Shown here piece after piece: positions 24,353-48,512 of a DNA stretch of 64,000 nucleotides. This DNA is from Neocallimastix lanati (nom. inval.) (lineage: Eukaryota; Neocallimastigomycota; Neocallimastigomycetes; Neocallimastigales; Neocallimastigaceae): positions 102,001 through 166,000 of the forward strand of contig JACVTC010000115.1 of the NCBI GenBank assembly GCA_016946835.1, in the 5' to 3' direction. The notes under the pieces are model-generated. The model was not told the DNA's origin. It saw nothing but the letters and a program-made list of their open reading frames with translations, and did not search any database. How positions within the stretch are numbered: the stretch's first letter is position 1; the number at the start of each line of letters is the position of its first letter. Made by a program: the position numbers and the translations under genes.

Positions 24353-25130
24353 TATTAAAATATATATATATATATATATTAAAATATAATAACTGTTTAG
24401 AAATATATAAATACTAGCAGAATATTTTTATGTTTGCTATTTATTAAAATATTAGCAGAAGATTATAGCATATATGCAATTATATGCACATATATTCAAC
24501 TATATGTATAAGTCACATAACATTTATATTATATATATAAATTATTATTATTATTATTTTTTTATCCATATGGCTTACATTGATTCCAAGAGTTAACTGC
24601 TTTAATTATCAAACCACAACACTATAATCAATGGAATAATTATTGAGCTAAATGCTTTTATTTTTATATTTTTATTAAATTAGAACTCATCTTAGGACTA
24701 AAGTTTCACTAGTTATTTTTTTCTTATTGCCAAAAGTTTTACATTAATTCCAAAAAAGTTAGCTGCTCCAACTACTAAATCATTTCTATACATATTTAAA
24801 ATGAATATTTTTATTTATTTTTTTTATTTATTTTTTTCTTTATTTTTTTTTTATCGTTTTTTTTAATTTTTTTTCTTATTTTTTTTAAAAAAGGTATTTT
24901 TGTTATTCAATAAAAAATAATATTTTAATATATTTTAATAGTATTCAAAATAATAATATTTATTTAATAGCTGTTTATTTTACTAGAATAAAAAAAAGGT
25001 AGTAAATCAAAATCATTATATAAAATATAAAAATTTTTAATATATTATTTCATATCTATGAAAAATGTAATATACTAAATAAATAAAATATTTAGAAATT
25101 TAGTATATTTATGAAATAAACAGCTTTTGG

Positions 25131-25170
<40 letters not shown>

Positions 25171-25265
25171 TTTTAATTTTTTTAAAAATATGTTGCTAAA
25201 AGACAAAAATGTTAATTTAAATTAAAAAATTAAATATAAATGATTTTTTTATATTATATATATAG

Positions 25266-25304
<39 letters not shown>

Positions 25305-25657
25305 TTTAAAAGAAAATAAAAAAAGAAATAGTTAATAAATATAAAAATAATAAAAAATAAATATATAAATAATTGTTAATTATTTAATGTTAATTTAAAA
25401 TAAAAACCAAAAACAGTAAAAGAAAATAAAAAATTTAAAAAATATATATATAATTGTTATATATATATATTTCAAAATAATATATATATTTTTATTAGTA
25501 TTTTTTAAATAATTTAAAATAATAAAATAAATAAGTAAATAATAAATAAATAAATAATAAATAAATAAATAAATAATAAATAAATAAATAATAAATAATA
25601 AATAAATAAATATATATTTGTTAAAATATAAATATTCCATAGTATAATTGGAATGAA
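24353..25657. other. AT-rich spacer with a diverged internal duplicate
   Basis: Holds two diverged direct copies of about 45 bp, near 24572-24617 (CTTACATTGATTCCAAGAG) and 24737-24780 (TTTACATTAATTCCAAAAA). On the minus strand one reads VVGAANFFGINVKLLA for a few codons; too short to assign. Poly-T at 25132-25166 and (TA)n at 25268-25295. Otherwise simple sequence. Confidence 0.4.
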
Positions 25658-29012
<3,355 letters not shown>

Positions 29013-30979
29013 TTTAAAATATGCATATATAAATATTTTTTAAATATTTATTATAATAATGATAAAGAAAAGATATATAATAAAAAAAAAAAATAAAAAA
29101 AAAAAAAAAGAAAAAGATTGAGAGAAAGAGAGAGCGATTGCACTTGAAAAAAAAAAATAATTTTCTATATTTTAATAATTTTTTTTAATGATTTAGTAGT
29201 GTTAAGTACATAAAAATTATAATACTCTCTAAATATTCTATTATTATCTTATTATTTTAGTTTTGTTATTTTATAATTTTTATTTTTTCATAGAAAAATA
29301 AAAATATTTCGAGATATAAAAAAATTTTTTTTTTTCTTTACATTATAATAATGTATTATGATTAAAAAGAATTTTTATAAATAAAAAAAAAAAATATATA
29401 TATATTATTCACAAAAAAGCGAAACTGTATAATATGAATTTTAAGAAATTACGGAATGACGATATTTCCAATTTCTATTAAGAAATTAAATTTTAAAAAT
29501 TTTAATTAGATTAATTATGAAGTATAATTTGTCAAATTTATTATAATTAACAAAAAAATAAAAAAAGAATTTAAATATACAATCAATAGAGTTTATTATA
29601 TATATATTATTTATATTTAAATTTAATTATTTCTATAAAACATCATATCTACATACCTTAAATTCATATATATACTATTAATTTAGATTTATTATTGATA
29701 ATTATTTATTAAAGTTTATATATATTTATTAATAATATTTAAAATTTATAATTATCTCAAATTAATAAAGTAATAGTTTGTATTATTGGCAATTAAATAT
29801 TAAATATATAATAAATAAATATTAACATTTATTTTTTTCAAAAGGGTTTATAAAAAAAAGAATGAAAATATAAAAAAAGAACAAAGAAAAAAAAAAAACA
29901 AGTTGAAGATTACTGAATATTTACATTTTATTGTAAATGTTTTTTTAACCAAATTTTTATATATAATAATAGAATTAATAAGTCATACTACTCTCTATAA
30001 TTTTCAATTTTTTATGATCTAATTTTTTTAATATAAAATCATTTACATAAATGATGTTTTATTTCTATATAATATTAAATAACTAATTTTAATAATAAAT
30101 GAAAAAAAAAAAAAAATAAATAAATAATAATAATCTATTATTAATTATTAGAATATAAATTAATTAAATAAAGCTATTTAAAACAATATATATTGAAATT
30201 TGATTAATAAAGTATTTTATTAAAAAAAAATTATTACATTTTACATTTTAATGACTTATACACTAAAACTGTAGTCTAATTTATTATAAAATGATTTTTC
30301 TAATACAAAAAGTTTAAAGAAAAAATATTCATATTTTTTTTATTTTTTATTTTTTTTTTTTTTTTTTTTTATTTTTATTTTTATTTTTTTACAAAATCTA
30401 ATTAAAATAAAATTTTTAAATTTATATTCAGAAAGTAATATATATTAAAAGAAACTAATTATATCTAAAATAATGAAATTTTATCTATTTTGTTCTTTCT
30501 TATAACATAAAATTTATATATAAATATATATATAAATTTATGATAAACAAATATGTACTAAAAAAAAAAAAAAAAAGGTAATTTGGTATAATTACTTGAT
30601 AATTATAATTTCAAAAAAAAAAAAAAAAAAAAAGATTATTAACCGATAAGAAAAGTTAATTTTCTTTCTTTTTTTTTTTTTTTTTTTTTTTTTTAATTGC
30701 TATTTTAATATTATAATTTATAATTATAATAATTATTACTTAATTACCTGATATATTAATATTAAAATAAAAAATATGATAATATAAATGTTACTAAAAC
30801 ATTAATTATTATTTGCTTTTTTTCTTGTTCATTAAAATTTTTTTTTTATTTTTTTTTATACTAAATAAATGAATTTTAGTGATTACTTTTTTTTTTTTTT
30901 TTTTTTTTTTTTATTTTTTCCTTTTCTAAAAAAAAAGAAGACGTTTTGTTTTTATACAAAAGTTTTACATATTTTAATT
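29013..30979. other. AT-rich intergenic region between LRR and doublecortin genes
   Basis: Upstream of the LRR gene: poly-A, GAGA patches at 29117-29140, then AT-rich sequence with poly-T runs at 30350-30370, 30668-30694 and 30888-30912. No gene, RNA or repeat element recognised. Confidence 0.5.
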
Positions 30980-34126
<3,147 letters not shown>

Positions 34127-35242
34127 TGTATTTAAAATCAGTAATTTCCTTGAAAAATATATTATATATATATATTTTTTTTCTTTTACTTTTTATTACT
34201 GATTTAATGTATATTTATAAATATTCTTTTATTTCTATGTTTTTCTTTTTACTTTTTATTTATATTATTTATGATTTTTTTTCTAAAATATTAATTATAT
34301 TTCTATATTAACAATTTTTCTATTTAAAAGGAAAAAAAATTAGGTACTAAAATAAAAAATAATTAGGTACTATAAAAAAAATAATAAAATAAAAAAAACA
34401 ATTAACAAAATTTAAAAAAAAAAATATTTAAAGAAAAAAATAATTTTCTTCTATATATTTTTTATCAATATCAATTATATTAAATTTATAATATTATAAT
34501 AATAAGAATAATAATAAGAATAATAAGAAAGTAAAATAAGAAAGTAAAATAAGAAAGTAAAATAAGAAAGTATAATGAGAATGCAAAAGGGGGAAATTTC
34601 TAAAGTTAAATTTATATATAAATGAATAAAAAAAAAAAGAAAAAAAAGAAAAAAAAGAAAAAAATTAAATTACTTGATTCTTGATCATGTTATATATAAT
34701 GTAATTAATTATAAAAAAATTAATAAAATAAAAATAAAAATAAAAATAATTATAATTATAAAAATAAAAATTAAAAAATGATTATGACAATTATCAATAG
34801 AAATATTATAAAAGATAATAATATTTAACACAAAAAAAAAAAAATATCAAAAGATAAAAAATAAAATAATTAAAATAAAATTTAATGAAATTAAAATGAA
34901 TATAAATAAAAAGTTTGGATATAAATAAAATTAAAATTAAAATTTAAAAAAATAATAAAATTTTCTCTCCATCGTTTTTGTACATTTACAAAGTTTTCCA
35001 TATCTATTAATATAAATATTCAAAGATTAATCTATTAATATATTAATATGAATATATTATTATTATTATTTTTTTAATCTATTAATACATAATACTCTTT
35101 TTATATGTATATATTAAAATTATTATTTATTTCATACATTCTTTTATTTAATTTTTTTAATTTTTTTTTATTAAATTATTTTGATTTTTTATTTAGAAAT
35201 TTATTAATTATTTTAATTCATTCATCGATTTATTTATTATTA

Positions 35243-35303
<61 letters not shown>

Positions 35304-35985
35304 TAAAATATTTATTACTTTATTGATTAATTAATTCAATGATTTACTTTATATTATTATTTGAAATACTTTTAAAAAAAAATAATGAAAGATTAAAATT
35401 TTTCCTTTTTTTTTTTAATTAAAAATAAAAATAAATATATATATATGAATAAAATAGAAAAGTAAAAAAGAATCTGATATATGAATAAAATTTGTTAAAT
35501 TTAGTATAAAATAAAAAAAAAAATATTTTTTTGTCTCACTTTTTTTCACTTTCCATAAATAAAAATTTACCATGAACTTTAAAATTTTTTATATGTAATT
35601 TTGATATAAATTTTTATAAAATTGAAATTATTAATTAAAATATAAATATACATTTAATTTATAGAATTTATATATATATATATATATATAAATTATTAAA
35701 ACTATTCAAAGTAAAAAAAATATATAAATTTAAAAAAAAAAAATAAAATAAAATAAAAAAAAAATAAAAAAATAAAAAATAAATAAAAAAATTAAAATTA
35801 ATATTTAATAATATTTAACAAATACTAACATATTATTAGTAAAGGTTTAAAAAATATATATGAATAAAAATATACAAAATAAATTTAAAAAATATTAAAT
35901 TATATGACAGTCCATTAATTATATATATATATATTTATACAAATTTTTTTCTTATATGTAAAATTTTTAGTAAAAAAAGAAAAAA

Positions 35986-36021
<36 letters not shown>

Positions 36022-36384
36022 ATATTTTTAATAATAATATTTATTTATTTTAAAAATATAATAATGGGTATCTATAATTATTTTATAATAAATAGAAAAA
36101 TAATAATAATAAAATTTTAATTAACTTTAAATGATATTATATTAAATATTAATATTTTGAATAAAGTATTTTTTTTTTTGTTTTTTTTTTTAAAAAAAAA
36201 TTGACAAATATTGTTTACAAGTTTACATATAATATAATAAAATAATTAAATATGCATATAAAAAAAATTATTTAAAAGATATATATATATATAGTTATAT
36301 AAATTTATACATTATATATCATATTAATTTATATTATTTTTTTTTATTATATTTATGCTTTTATCAAACATATTTAAATATTTA
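34127..36384. other. AT-rich intergenic region between DCX and MAD1 genes
   Basis: Includes a minisatellite of the 13-bp unit AAGAAAGTAAAAT at about 34525-34575, AAAAAAG repeats at 34628-34662, a TTA array at 35245-35302 and poly-T at 35989-36020. Predicted reading frames here are low-complexity artefacts. No gene recognised. Confidence 0.5.
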
Positions 36385-40694
<4,310 letters not shown>

Positions 40695-42222
40695 ATTTAA
40701 ATCTCTCTTAATTTTCAAATTATACAAATAAATATTTTTTACTTAATTGATTTTTATTAATCAAATTTTATATACATGAAATAATATCAATTAATGTTTA
40801 AAAAAGAATTTCGAATTATTTTATTTATATATAATATATAAAAATTATACAAAATTTTAAAAATCAATATAAATATATTTATTATAGATTTTACTCTTTT
40901 TCCTTTAAATTATTATTTAGAAAATATTTTTTAACTACAAGTATCAATAACTTGAAATTAATAATAAATGAATCTCATTTCAATTAAAACTAATTTCAAT
41001 AATTCTGTTATATTAATTACAATAATTCCTATGATATTATTAATTAAAGTTTATTATTATGAAGCAAATACGTGGTCTGAATGAATATATATATTGGTGA
41101 AATTACATATTTTTATAATATATGATTTAAATTCATATATTTTTATAATATTAATTTTTTCTTATAACAATTTATTTAATTAAATAGCAGAATAATAATG
41201 TAATCACATGATTATTGATATGATATAATGTTTAATTTAAATAACTTGCTTAAGTACTTTTATTCAATTATTAAAATAAGAGTCCTTTTTTTTGTTTAAA
41301 TATTTCTTTTTCTTTTTAACAGAATTACTACTAAATTAAGTATCTAACCAATAGACCTCTTTGTGATATTTATACCTCACAAATTACATTATATTAATAA
41401 ATTTAAACATAGTATTAAAATAAATAGATTATTCTGTGGTGCATTTCAATATAATAAAAAATATATAATATTAATTATAAATATTATTTTTCTAATATAT
41501 TCAAAGATACTTATTTTATATTAATAACCTTAAAATAATACGTCCATCACATTATCAACAATAATTATGAGATAATTATCTTTTTTATAAAGTTTATATT
41601 ACCTAGTATTTTTTTACTTTTTTATTTTTTTTATTTTTTTTATATAATATATATTAAAATTTATTAATCATTAAATAAAAATTTATTATTAAAATAAAAT
41701 TATAATATTCAAAAAAGTGTTAAAGAAAATTGTTATAATCTATATTATATATTAGAAAATAATATTTTAAATTATTATTTTTCTTTTTTTCTATATTAAT
41801 TTTATTTTATAGACTAAAGATATTTTATTTTTAGGGTATGATATTTCTTAATTGTTTATTTGTATTACTTGATAAAATATCTATTATAATATATAATTAT
41901 ATATTTGATAGTTATTTTTACTATTGTATTTTATTTTCATAATAGCATTTAAAGGTATCATTATTGTAAGTTTTTTATTAGTTATTATATTTTAAGAATT
42001 TATATTATATCATAATAATATTATTAATTCTTTTATACAAAGTTTTACATTTTACATTGACTTTTCTTTATTTTATTTTATTATTATTTTTTTTATATCT
42101 TTTCATTTCATTTATATATTATATATAATATTATTTAAATTATATATGATGGTTTGAAATATATAAAATGTAATTTCCGGTGTGTTTTTTTATTTTCAAA
42201 AAAAAAAGCATATTTATTATTA
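40695..42222. other. AT-rich spacer between MAD1 and the SPFH array
   Basis: No coding frame. From about 42045 onward it resembles the 3' flank of the SPFH units (TATATTATATATAATATT, TTTGAAATATATAAAATGTA, TTTATTTTCAAAA), so the array begins here. The rest holds nothing I can assign. Confidence 0.5.
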
Positions 42223-43024
42223 TTATTTTCCTTTTTTATCATCTTTAAGTTCATTACTGTTAATAAATGAACTTATATCAAATAATGCTGATCCTCCTGA
42301 TGTTACAGTAGGAAGTTTTCCATCCCATTTTTCAACAAATTCCATCATAATGACTTTTTCTGTTAATTGTTGGTTTTTAAGTTGATAGGCTTCCGATTCT
42401 GCTTTAACTTTTCTCAACTGTTTGACTAGATTCAACTTTAATTATTGCTAGATCTTGTTCGGCTTTTAATGCTTGTTGTTGAGCCGTTTGTTAGCTTCAA
42501 TGGCTTTACTGAATTCTTTTGAGAACTCAAAATTAATAATATTAAATACTTCAATATTTAATACATAAGGATTTATCTTTTGCAAAATTTCTTTTTTCAT
42601 TCCTTAAAATATTACTCCACGTTCTGATTTCTTTTGTATTATATTTGACAGTAGTAGATTTTATACATTTCTTGAACAGCTGGATTTACAATGCCATTGT
42701 TAAGTTCTTTATCAACATTCCTATTGATACTAGAAGATGAATTGATAATTACTGATTAGTTTATTGATAGATTGTAAGCCCATGGAAACAACTTTTTATT
42801 TGACTTCAGTTATAGCTACTCTATTGTCAATTTGGACAGTTGTTGCAATAATAGGAATTTTGAAGTGATATCCTTTACTGAGCACATAATTCACTATAAT
42901 GCCTGTATAACCATCAACTACACTAAATGAAGTAAAATAGAGAATTAATATGTTAACAATAATTGCATAAAAATAATGTTGTTTTGTTTTTATTAATATT
43001 ATTTTTCTTATTTTCAAAATTCAT
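42223..43024 (-). pseudogene. SPFH/prohibitin-family pseudogene (first copy of the array)
   Basis: Full-length relic of the array gene. The ATG at 43024 opens MNFENKKNNINKNKTTLF, matching the start of the live copies, then the frame shifts; a second frame (42796-43017) carries the TM helix and first half of the band 7 domain (SFSVVDGYTGIIV, IQIDNRVAITEVK-like), and a third (42223-42435) carries the C-terminal end with the WDGKLPTVTSGGSALFDISS signature. The centre has further stops and frameshifts. Substitutions throughout make it the most diverged full-length copy together with 44735-45601. A decayed TATA-like block is still visible upstream near 43190. Confidence 0.9.
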
Positions 43025-43310
43025 TATAATTTTTTTTTATTTATTAATTTGATTTTTTAGATTTCTGTGTAGATTATTTATAGTTTAATAAGTTTTATTT
43101 TTATATTTTATAAATTTTTATTATTATTTTTTTGTTTTTTTAGATTTTTGTTAATTTTTATTTTTAAAAAAAAAAAAAAATTTTAGTATTCATATAAAAA
43201 AAATAATTTAATGTATTAGTATTAACGGAATATATATATTAAAGAATTATTTAAAATTTAACTGTTATATAAAAATAATTAATAATTTATTATAAAAAAA
43301 TTTTTTTTTT

Positions 43311-43815
43311 ATACTTCCAGTGTGTACCGCCATTTAGCCCCCCCCCCTCAAGACATGGGAATATTAGTGTAGTCACAACATTTCAGTATACTTTCGCATA
43401 GGTGGATATTGTCTATGCTGGACGGCCTTACTGAATGTTCAGCGTTGGCGCTCTTACATGAATATTTTTACTGAGAACTTTCTAATACGCTTTTTCTTGG
43501 AGTGCCCCTCCAGTTCCTAATGCCCTTTAGAGAGCTCACTATAACATGACCCAATTAGATACGTCTTAACTCACTTGGTAATTACATATTAGAAATACTG
43601 CTTTGATAGAATTTATCTATATACATATGTACCCTCATAAATATATTAAATGATTGTACTTGGGCAACCCTCTCAGGCCTACAGTTAAGAGAGTGTCTTG
43701 CCTATATTCTTAGGAGATTAAGAATAATATATATATATATAAGGAGGTGAAATGTTTACTTGTAACCTTAACTACCATATTCAGTAAAAACTCCTTGTGA
43801 GTAAAACCGGAAATG
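43311..43815. other. GC-richer non-coding island of about 500 bp, identity unknown
   Basis: Starts near CTTCCAGTGTGTACCGCC, contains a C9 run (43342-43350), and ends near GAGTAAAACCGGAAATGG. Base composition is balanced, in sharp contrast with both flanks. Stops interrupt all six frames. Several local hairpins are visible: GCATAGGTGGATATTGTCTATGC (43397-43419) and CTGAATGTTCAG (43431-43442). It is inserted between the first two SPFH copies and is not present between the others. It could be an RNA gene, a solo terminal repeat or part of a DNA element; not recognised. Confidence 0.55.
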
Positions 43816-44339
43816 GTAAATAAAAATTAAATATAAAATAAAATAATTAGTAGTAATTAATCATATTAAAATATACATTATTTTAAAACAGAATATTACC
43901 TTTAATTGAATAAAAAAAAAATTGAAAATTAGTTTTATAATATTTTTTCCTTTATTTCTATTTATATCTCATTGTTAAAAATAAATTTAATATTAATTCC
44001 ACCTTTATAATGATAAGCTGTCATAATTAACTCATTAAATATAATTATTTTTTCTTTTTTAATTAATATTATTATTTAATATAAAAAAAGTTATTACCAA
44101 CAAAATTAGAATCTTCATAAAACTTAATTTTTAAAATTATTTTATCTTTTCTTTACTGTATAATTTTAATTAATATTTCTTTTAATAATAAAAAAGCATA
44201 TTTCTTTTAATAATAAAAACTATAATTGTTAATAAAATATAATAAAATATATATATATATATATGAATAAATAACAATATAAATAAAAAATTTCATATAT
44301 TAACTTATTTTTTTTTTATTATATATTTATCTATTTATT

Positions 44340-44515
44340 TATTTATATTTATTTTTTTATTTTATATATATTTATTTATTTATTGTATTTTTTTTTTATT
44401 TTATATATTTATTTATTTATTGTATTTATTTTTTTTTTATTTTATATTTATTTATTTATTTATTTATTGTATTTATTTTTTTATTTTATATTTATTTATT
44501 TATTTATTTTTTGAT
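44340..44515. repeat. Minisatellite of ATTTATTTATTTATTGTATTTTTTT units
   Basis: About four imperfect copies of a 35-45 bp unit combining TTTATTTA with GTATTTTTTTTTATTTTATA. Lies 3' of the SPFH gene at 44735-45601. Non-coding. Confidence 0.7.
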
Positions 44516-44734
44516 ATTTACAACATTCAAAAACACTATAAAATTATTATATAAATAAAATCATAAAATTTATAATAATATTTATTATTCAATAAACTAC
44601 ATTTTCTAATTTTCTATTTGAGTTTTTTGATTTTTTTTTTTTTTTTTTTAAATTTTTTTATTCAATATTATATAAATTATATATTCTGGTTTTAAATAAA
44701 CATCCTGATGGGTTTTTCTTTCAAAAAATTATAT

Positions 44735-45601
44735 TTATGGTTCTTCCTCCTTTTCTTGTTTATCATCTTTAATTCCATTGGTATTAACAAATGAACTTAT
44801 ATCAAATAATGCTGATCCTCCAGATGTAACCGTAGGAAGTTTTCCATCCCATTTTTGAACAAATTCCATCATAATTATTTTATCACTCAATTGTTGATTT
44901 TTAAGTTGATATGCTTCTGACTCAGCTTTAGCCTTTTCAATAGTTTGACTAGCTTCAACTTTAATTCTTGCAAGATCTTGTTCTGCTTTTAATGCTTGTT
45001 GTTGAGCTGTTTGCTTGGCTTCAATAGCTTTGTTGAATTCATCTGAGAAATCAAAATTAATAATATTGAATATTTCAATATTTAATCCATAAGGATTAAT
45101 CTTTTGTGAAATTTCTTTTTCCATTTCTGAAGATACTAATGTACGTTTAGTAATAAGTTCTTCTGCATTATATTTTGCAACAACAGATTTTACGCATTCT
45201 TGAATAGCTGGATTAACAATAATATTATTAAAGTCTTGACCAACATTCTTATAAATACTAGCAGAAGAATTGGTTTTTACTCTATAGTTTACTGATACTT
45301 TTGAATAAATAGTTTGTAAATCTTTGGAAGCAGCATTAGATTCTACTTCCGTCTTAAGTACTCTGTTATCAATTTGGACAATTTTTGAAAAAAATGGAGT
45401 TTTATAATGAAGTCCTTCGCTCAGTACTTCATCAGATACTTTACCTAAGGTCACCACAACACCCGTGTGACCGGCGTTGACCACAGAAAAAGAGCTTAAA
45501 ATGAGTATTAGTACAACAATACTAATTGTACAAATAAGAACACTAATTATGATTACCTTATTCTTTCTTTTCTTTGCTACTTCTATTTTGTCAAACTCCA
45601 T
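44735..45601 (-). CDS. Bacterial-type SPFH/prohibitin-family membrane protein, divergent copy (288 aa)
   Basis: Intronless gene from an ATG at 45601. A Lys-rich start is followed by one TM helix (~16-38), the SPFH/band 7 domain (~39-210; AGHTGVVVTLGKV, KYNAEELITKR, NFDFSDEFNKAIEAKQ), a coiled coil (~188-245) and the end signature WDGKLPTVTSGGSALFD. Motifs are those of bacterial prohibitin-family proteins rather than of mitochondrial PHB1/PHB2. Such proteins form ring- or cage-like oligomers on membranes; location here is unknown. This is the most divergent intact member (own N-terminal extension and acidic tail KQEKEEEP), and its upstream region lacks the conserved TATA block of the later units, so it may be the oldest live copy or differently regulated. 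Confidence 0.93.
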   Translation of the reverse strand: MEFDKIEVAKKRKNKVIIISVLICTISIVVLILILSSFSVVNAGHTGVVVTLGKVSDEVLSEGLHYKTPFFSKIVQIDNRVLKTEVESNAASKDLQTIYSKVSVNYRVKTNSSASIYKNVGQDFNNIIVNPAIQECVKSVVAKYNAEELITKRTLVSSEMEKEISQKINPYGLNIEIFNIINFDFSDEFNKAIEAKQTAQQQALKAEQDLARIKVEASQTIEKAKAESEAYQLKNQQLSDKIIMMEFVQKWDGKLPTVTSGGSALFDISSFVNTNGIKDDKQEKEEEP

Positions 45602-45684
45602 TATTATTTATTTCTTTATTAATTAACTTATACTATATATATATTTTTTCTTATTTATAGTTTTATTTATTTGTTTTAAGTTAT

Positions 45685-45717
<33 letters not shown>

Positions 45718-46897
45718 ATATTATCTATAAAAATTTTTTATTATTTATTTATTTTATTTTTGATTATATTTATTATAATAAAAAATAATAAATAGTATTA
45801 ATTAATAAGAATAACTTAAAAATTCTCATAAATAATCTGATATAACTTATATTGATATTATTTAATTATATTTTATTTTATAAAATTTCTCCCTGAATAA
45901 AAATAATGAATAATTAAATAATAAATAAAAATTATGAAATTTTTTTTAATATTTAAAAAAAATTTTTTTTTAACAATAAATTTATGTTTACATAAATTAA
46001 TGATATTATTAATAATTTAATAAGTAAAGTTTTTATTATTGCTTTATATAAAATAATTATGATTTAAACTTTTTATAAATAAAATAATATTTGGTAATTA
46101 TAAATAACTACCATTTAATTTAGTTAAGATTAACATAATCAAGACTATGATTAATTTAATAATTTTTATTAACTTTGGTGATCATTACGTCTAGACCACT
46201 AATTATTGTAATTTAATAAGCTTTATCTTCCATATTAATATATTAATTTATAATTAATCTTATCCAATTTCGTCTCTTTATTATAATTTAAACATTATTG
46301 AATCTTCATGAAATAATAAATAAATTTTAAATTTTTTTTAAAAAAAATATTAAAATTAAAAATATTTTTATCAACATATTTTGGAATGTTCTATGAAATT
46401 TAAAATATTTAAATTTAGATTTTTTTTAATATAATTAAAAAAATAATTAACTTCTTTTTTTCATTATTATTATTTCAATATAAAAATTTTAATTCGATAT
46501 TCGATACTACATACTAAAATAAAAAAAAAATTATTTTATAGAAAAAAAAAAATAATTATTTTATTATTAAAATAATAATACAAATAATTAATAGTAAAAA
46601 TTTTAAAATTGTAATATTTTATCATTTTATTATATAGTTAGCTTTATCCATTTAAAATGATTTACTTAATATATTTTTTCTTATACTTTTTTTTTTATTT
46701 TTGACATTTTTACTACATTTAAAATGAATTTTATTTTATATTTCTATATATATTTTATATTATTTATTAGAAAATATTATTTAATAATAAAAATTTATCA
46801 TATTATTAATATTATTATATTTAAAATGACGGTTTGAAATAAATATAATATAATTCTCGATTTGTGTTTCTTTTCCAAAAATCCGTATTTGTTAATC
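45602..46897. other. Spacer upstream of the divergent SPFH copy
   Basis: Poly-T at 45688-45716, then AT-rich sequence. A slightly more complex patch at 46160-46215 (GGTGATCATTACGTCTAGACC) has no assigned function. Near 46830 the conserved SPFH 3' flank reappears in decayed form (GGTTTGAAATAAATATAATA). Confidence 0.4.
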
Positions 46898-47126
46898 TTA
46901 TTTTCTTTTTTTGTCATCTTTAAGTCTATTAGTGTTAATAAAAAAGCTCATATCAAATAATGCTGATCCTCCAGATGTAGGGAGTTTTCCATCCTATTAC
47001 TGAACAAATTCCATAATGACTTTATCACACAATTGCTGATTTTTAGGTTGATAATTTTCTGATTTAGCTTTAACCTTTTTAACTATTTGACTAGCTTTAA
47101 CTTTAATTCTTTTAAGATCTTGTTCA
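46898..47126 (-). pseudogene. SPFH pseudogene, C-terminal fragment only
   Basis: About 230 bp matching the last ~75 codons of the array gene (ASALFD-like region, LPTSGGSALFDMS, then the coiled coil down to EQDLKRIK), with small deletions and stops. It keeps the 3' flank typical of the units but ends abruptly at the 5' side around 47126. Confidence 0.85.
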
Positions 47127-48360
47127 TTTTCAATTTAACAAAATTATTAAAAAGTATATTAATAGTTATTAATCACTTATTGATATATATATATATATTT
47201 TTTTTTAAAAAAAAAGGAATATTCCTTAATATAAAAATTTTCTAGTAAATCAATTATTATATTGTACACGTATTGTGTGTTTAGCAAAAAAAAAAAAAAA
47301 AAAGGATTATCAATATAGTTAATATAAATTAATTATTTTATTATAATTAACGAAAAAAAAAATTATGAAACATAATTGAATTTAATTAAATTTATACTAG
47401 ATTTTGAAATATCAAAATAACTTTGCCTTTATTTGTATATAAGCACATTTTTTATTATCTCATTTAAATCAATTTAACCGTATTTCATTAAGTATCCATA
47501 AAGTTTATTCTTTGTCTAAAAAAAAAGAAAAATAATAATTAAAATACCCAATACTACAATATACTGATAACAGAAGTAGTCTACCAATTACCATTAATAT
47601 TAGTAACTACATTAACTTATTTTTCTTTCATATTAATTTCATCTTCTTTAACCATTTTTGTTTCTTTGTGTAACAATTTAAGCATGAATTTCACCATTAT
47701 CATAATATTTAATTTCCATAGTTTTAGGTTAAATAAAATTTTATGTTTTTTTTTTTTTTTATTTATTTATTTATTTAAATGAGTTTTTTTTTTTAATTTT
47801 AATATAAACTTTATATTATTTAATATTTTTTATAAAACTATACATCACTTATTATTAAATAGTATTGATATTTTAATAAAAAAAATAGTAGAGTTTTATT
47901 TTAGGATATAACATTTATTATTATTGTTATTTATATTATTATTATAACTATTATTATTATTATCACTATTATTTATTATTATTATTATTACTATTATTAT
48001 TTATAATATCATTATTATAATTATTATTAATATTATTATTTATATATTATTATTATCATAATTATTATTATATTAGTATTTCAATTATTTTATTATATTT
48101 TTATAAAATCATTTAGACAATATTATTATATTATAATATAAATTTATTATTATTTAATAAATATTATAACAATCTATAAATTTATATTATATCATAATAA
48201 TATAGCCTATTTAATAGATAACCTATTTTTTGTATTCGTTTTTTAATTTATTTATATATTATATACAATATTATATAAAATATATATACAAGTTTGAAAT
48301 AAATACAACGTAATTCCCGTTTTGTTTTTATTTTCAAAATAAATTGCATATTTATTATAA
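47127..48360. other. Degenerate array spacer
   Basis: Contains a recognisable central intergenic block (about 47634-47722) shared with the later units, poly-T at 47746-47760 and long ATT-rich tracts at 47918-48070, then the conserved 3' flank (TTTGAAATAAATACAACGTA) at about 48292. Confidence 0.5.
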
Positions 48361-48512
48361 TTTTCCTTTTTTATCATCTTTAAGTCCATTACTATTAATA
48401 AATAAACTCATATCAAATAATGCTGATCCTCCTGATGTAACTGCAGGAAGTTTTCCATCCCATTTTTCAACAAATTCCATCATAAAGACTTTATCTGTTA
48501 ATTGTTGATTTA
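48361..48512 (-). pseudogene. SPFH pseudogene, C-terminal fragment of about 150 bp
   Basis: Matches the last ~50 codons of the array gene (KVFMMEFVEKWDGKLPAVTS, GGSALFD) and is well preserved, then stops matching exactly at an inverted repeat, TGTGGATTAAATAAAAATT (48513) and AATTTATTTAATCCACA (48590). The normal stop position is altered. A deletion or rearrangement at the inverted repeat probably removed the 5' part. Confidence 0.85.

Noticed and set aside
23282-25640. Minus-strand Phe/Tyr/Ile-rich frames at 23282-23512 and 25395-25640
   Set aside because: Pure low-complexity AT translation, no motif, no codon structure.
40695-40727. Upstream extension of MAD1 to a TTG at 40727
   Set aside because: The codon is TTG, not ATG; the first ATG in frame is at 40694 and gives a sensible N terminus.
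43311-43815. Reading the GC-rich island as a coding exon or a known solo LTR
   Set aside because: Stops in all frames and no matching copy elsewhere in the window to prove a terminal repeat.
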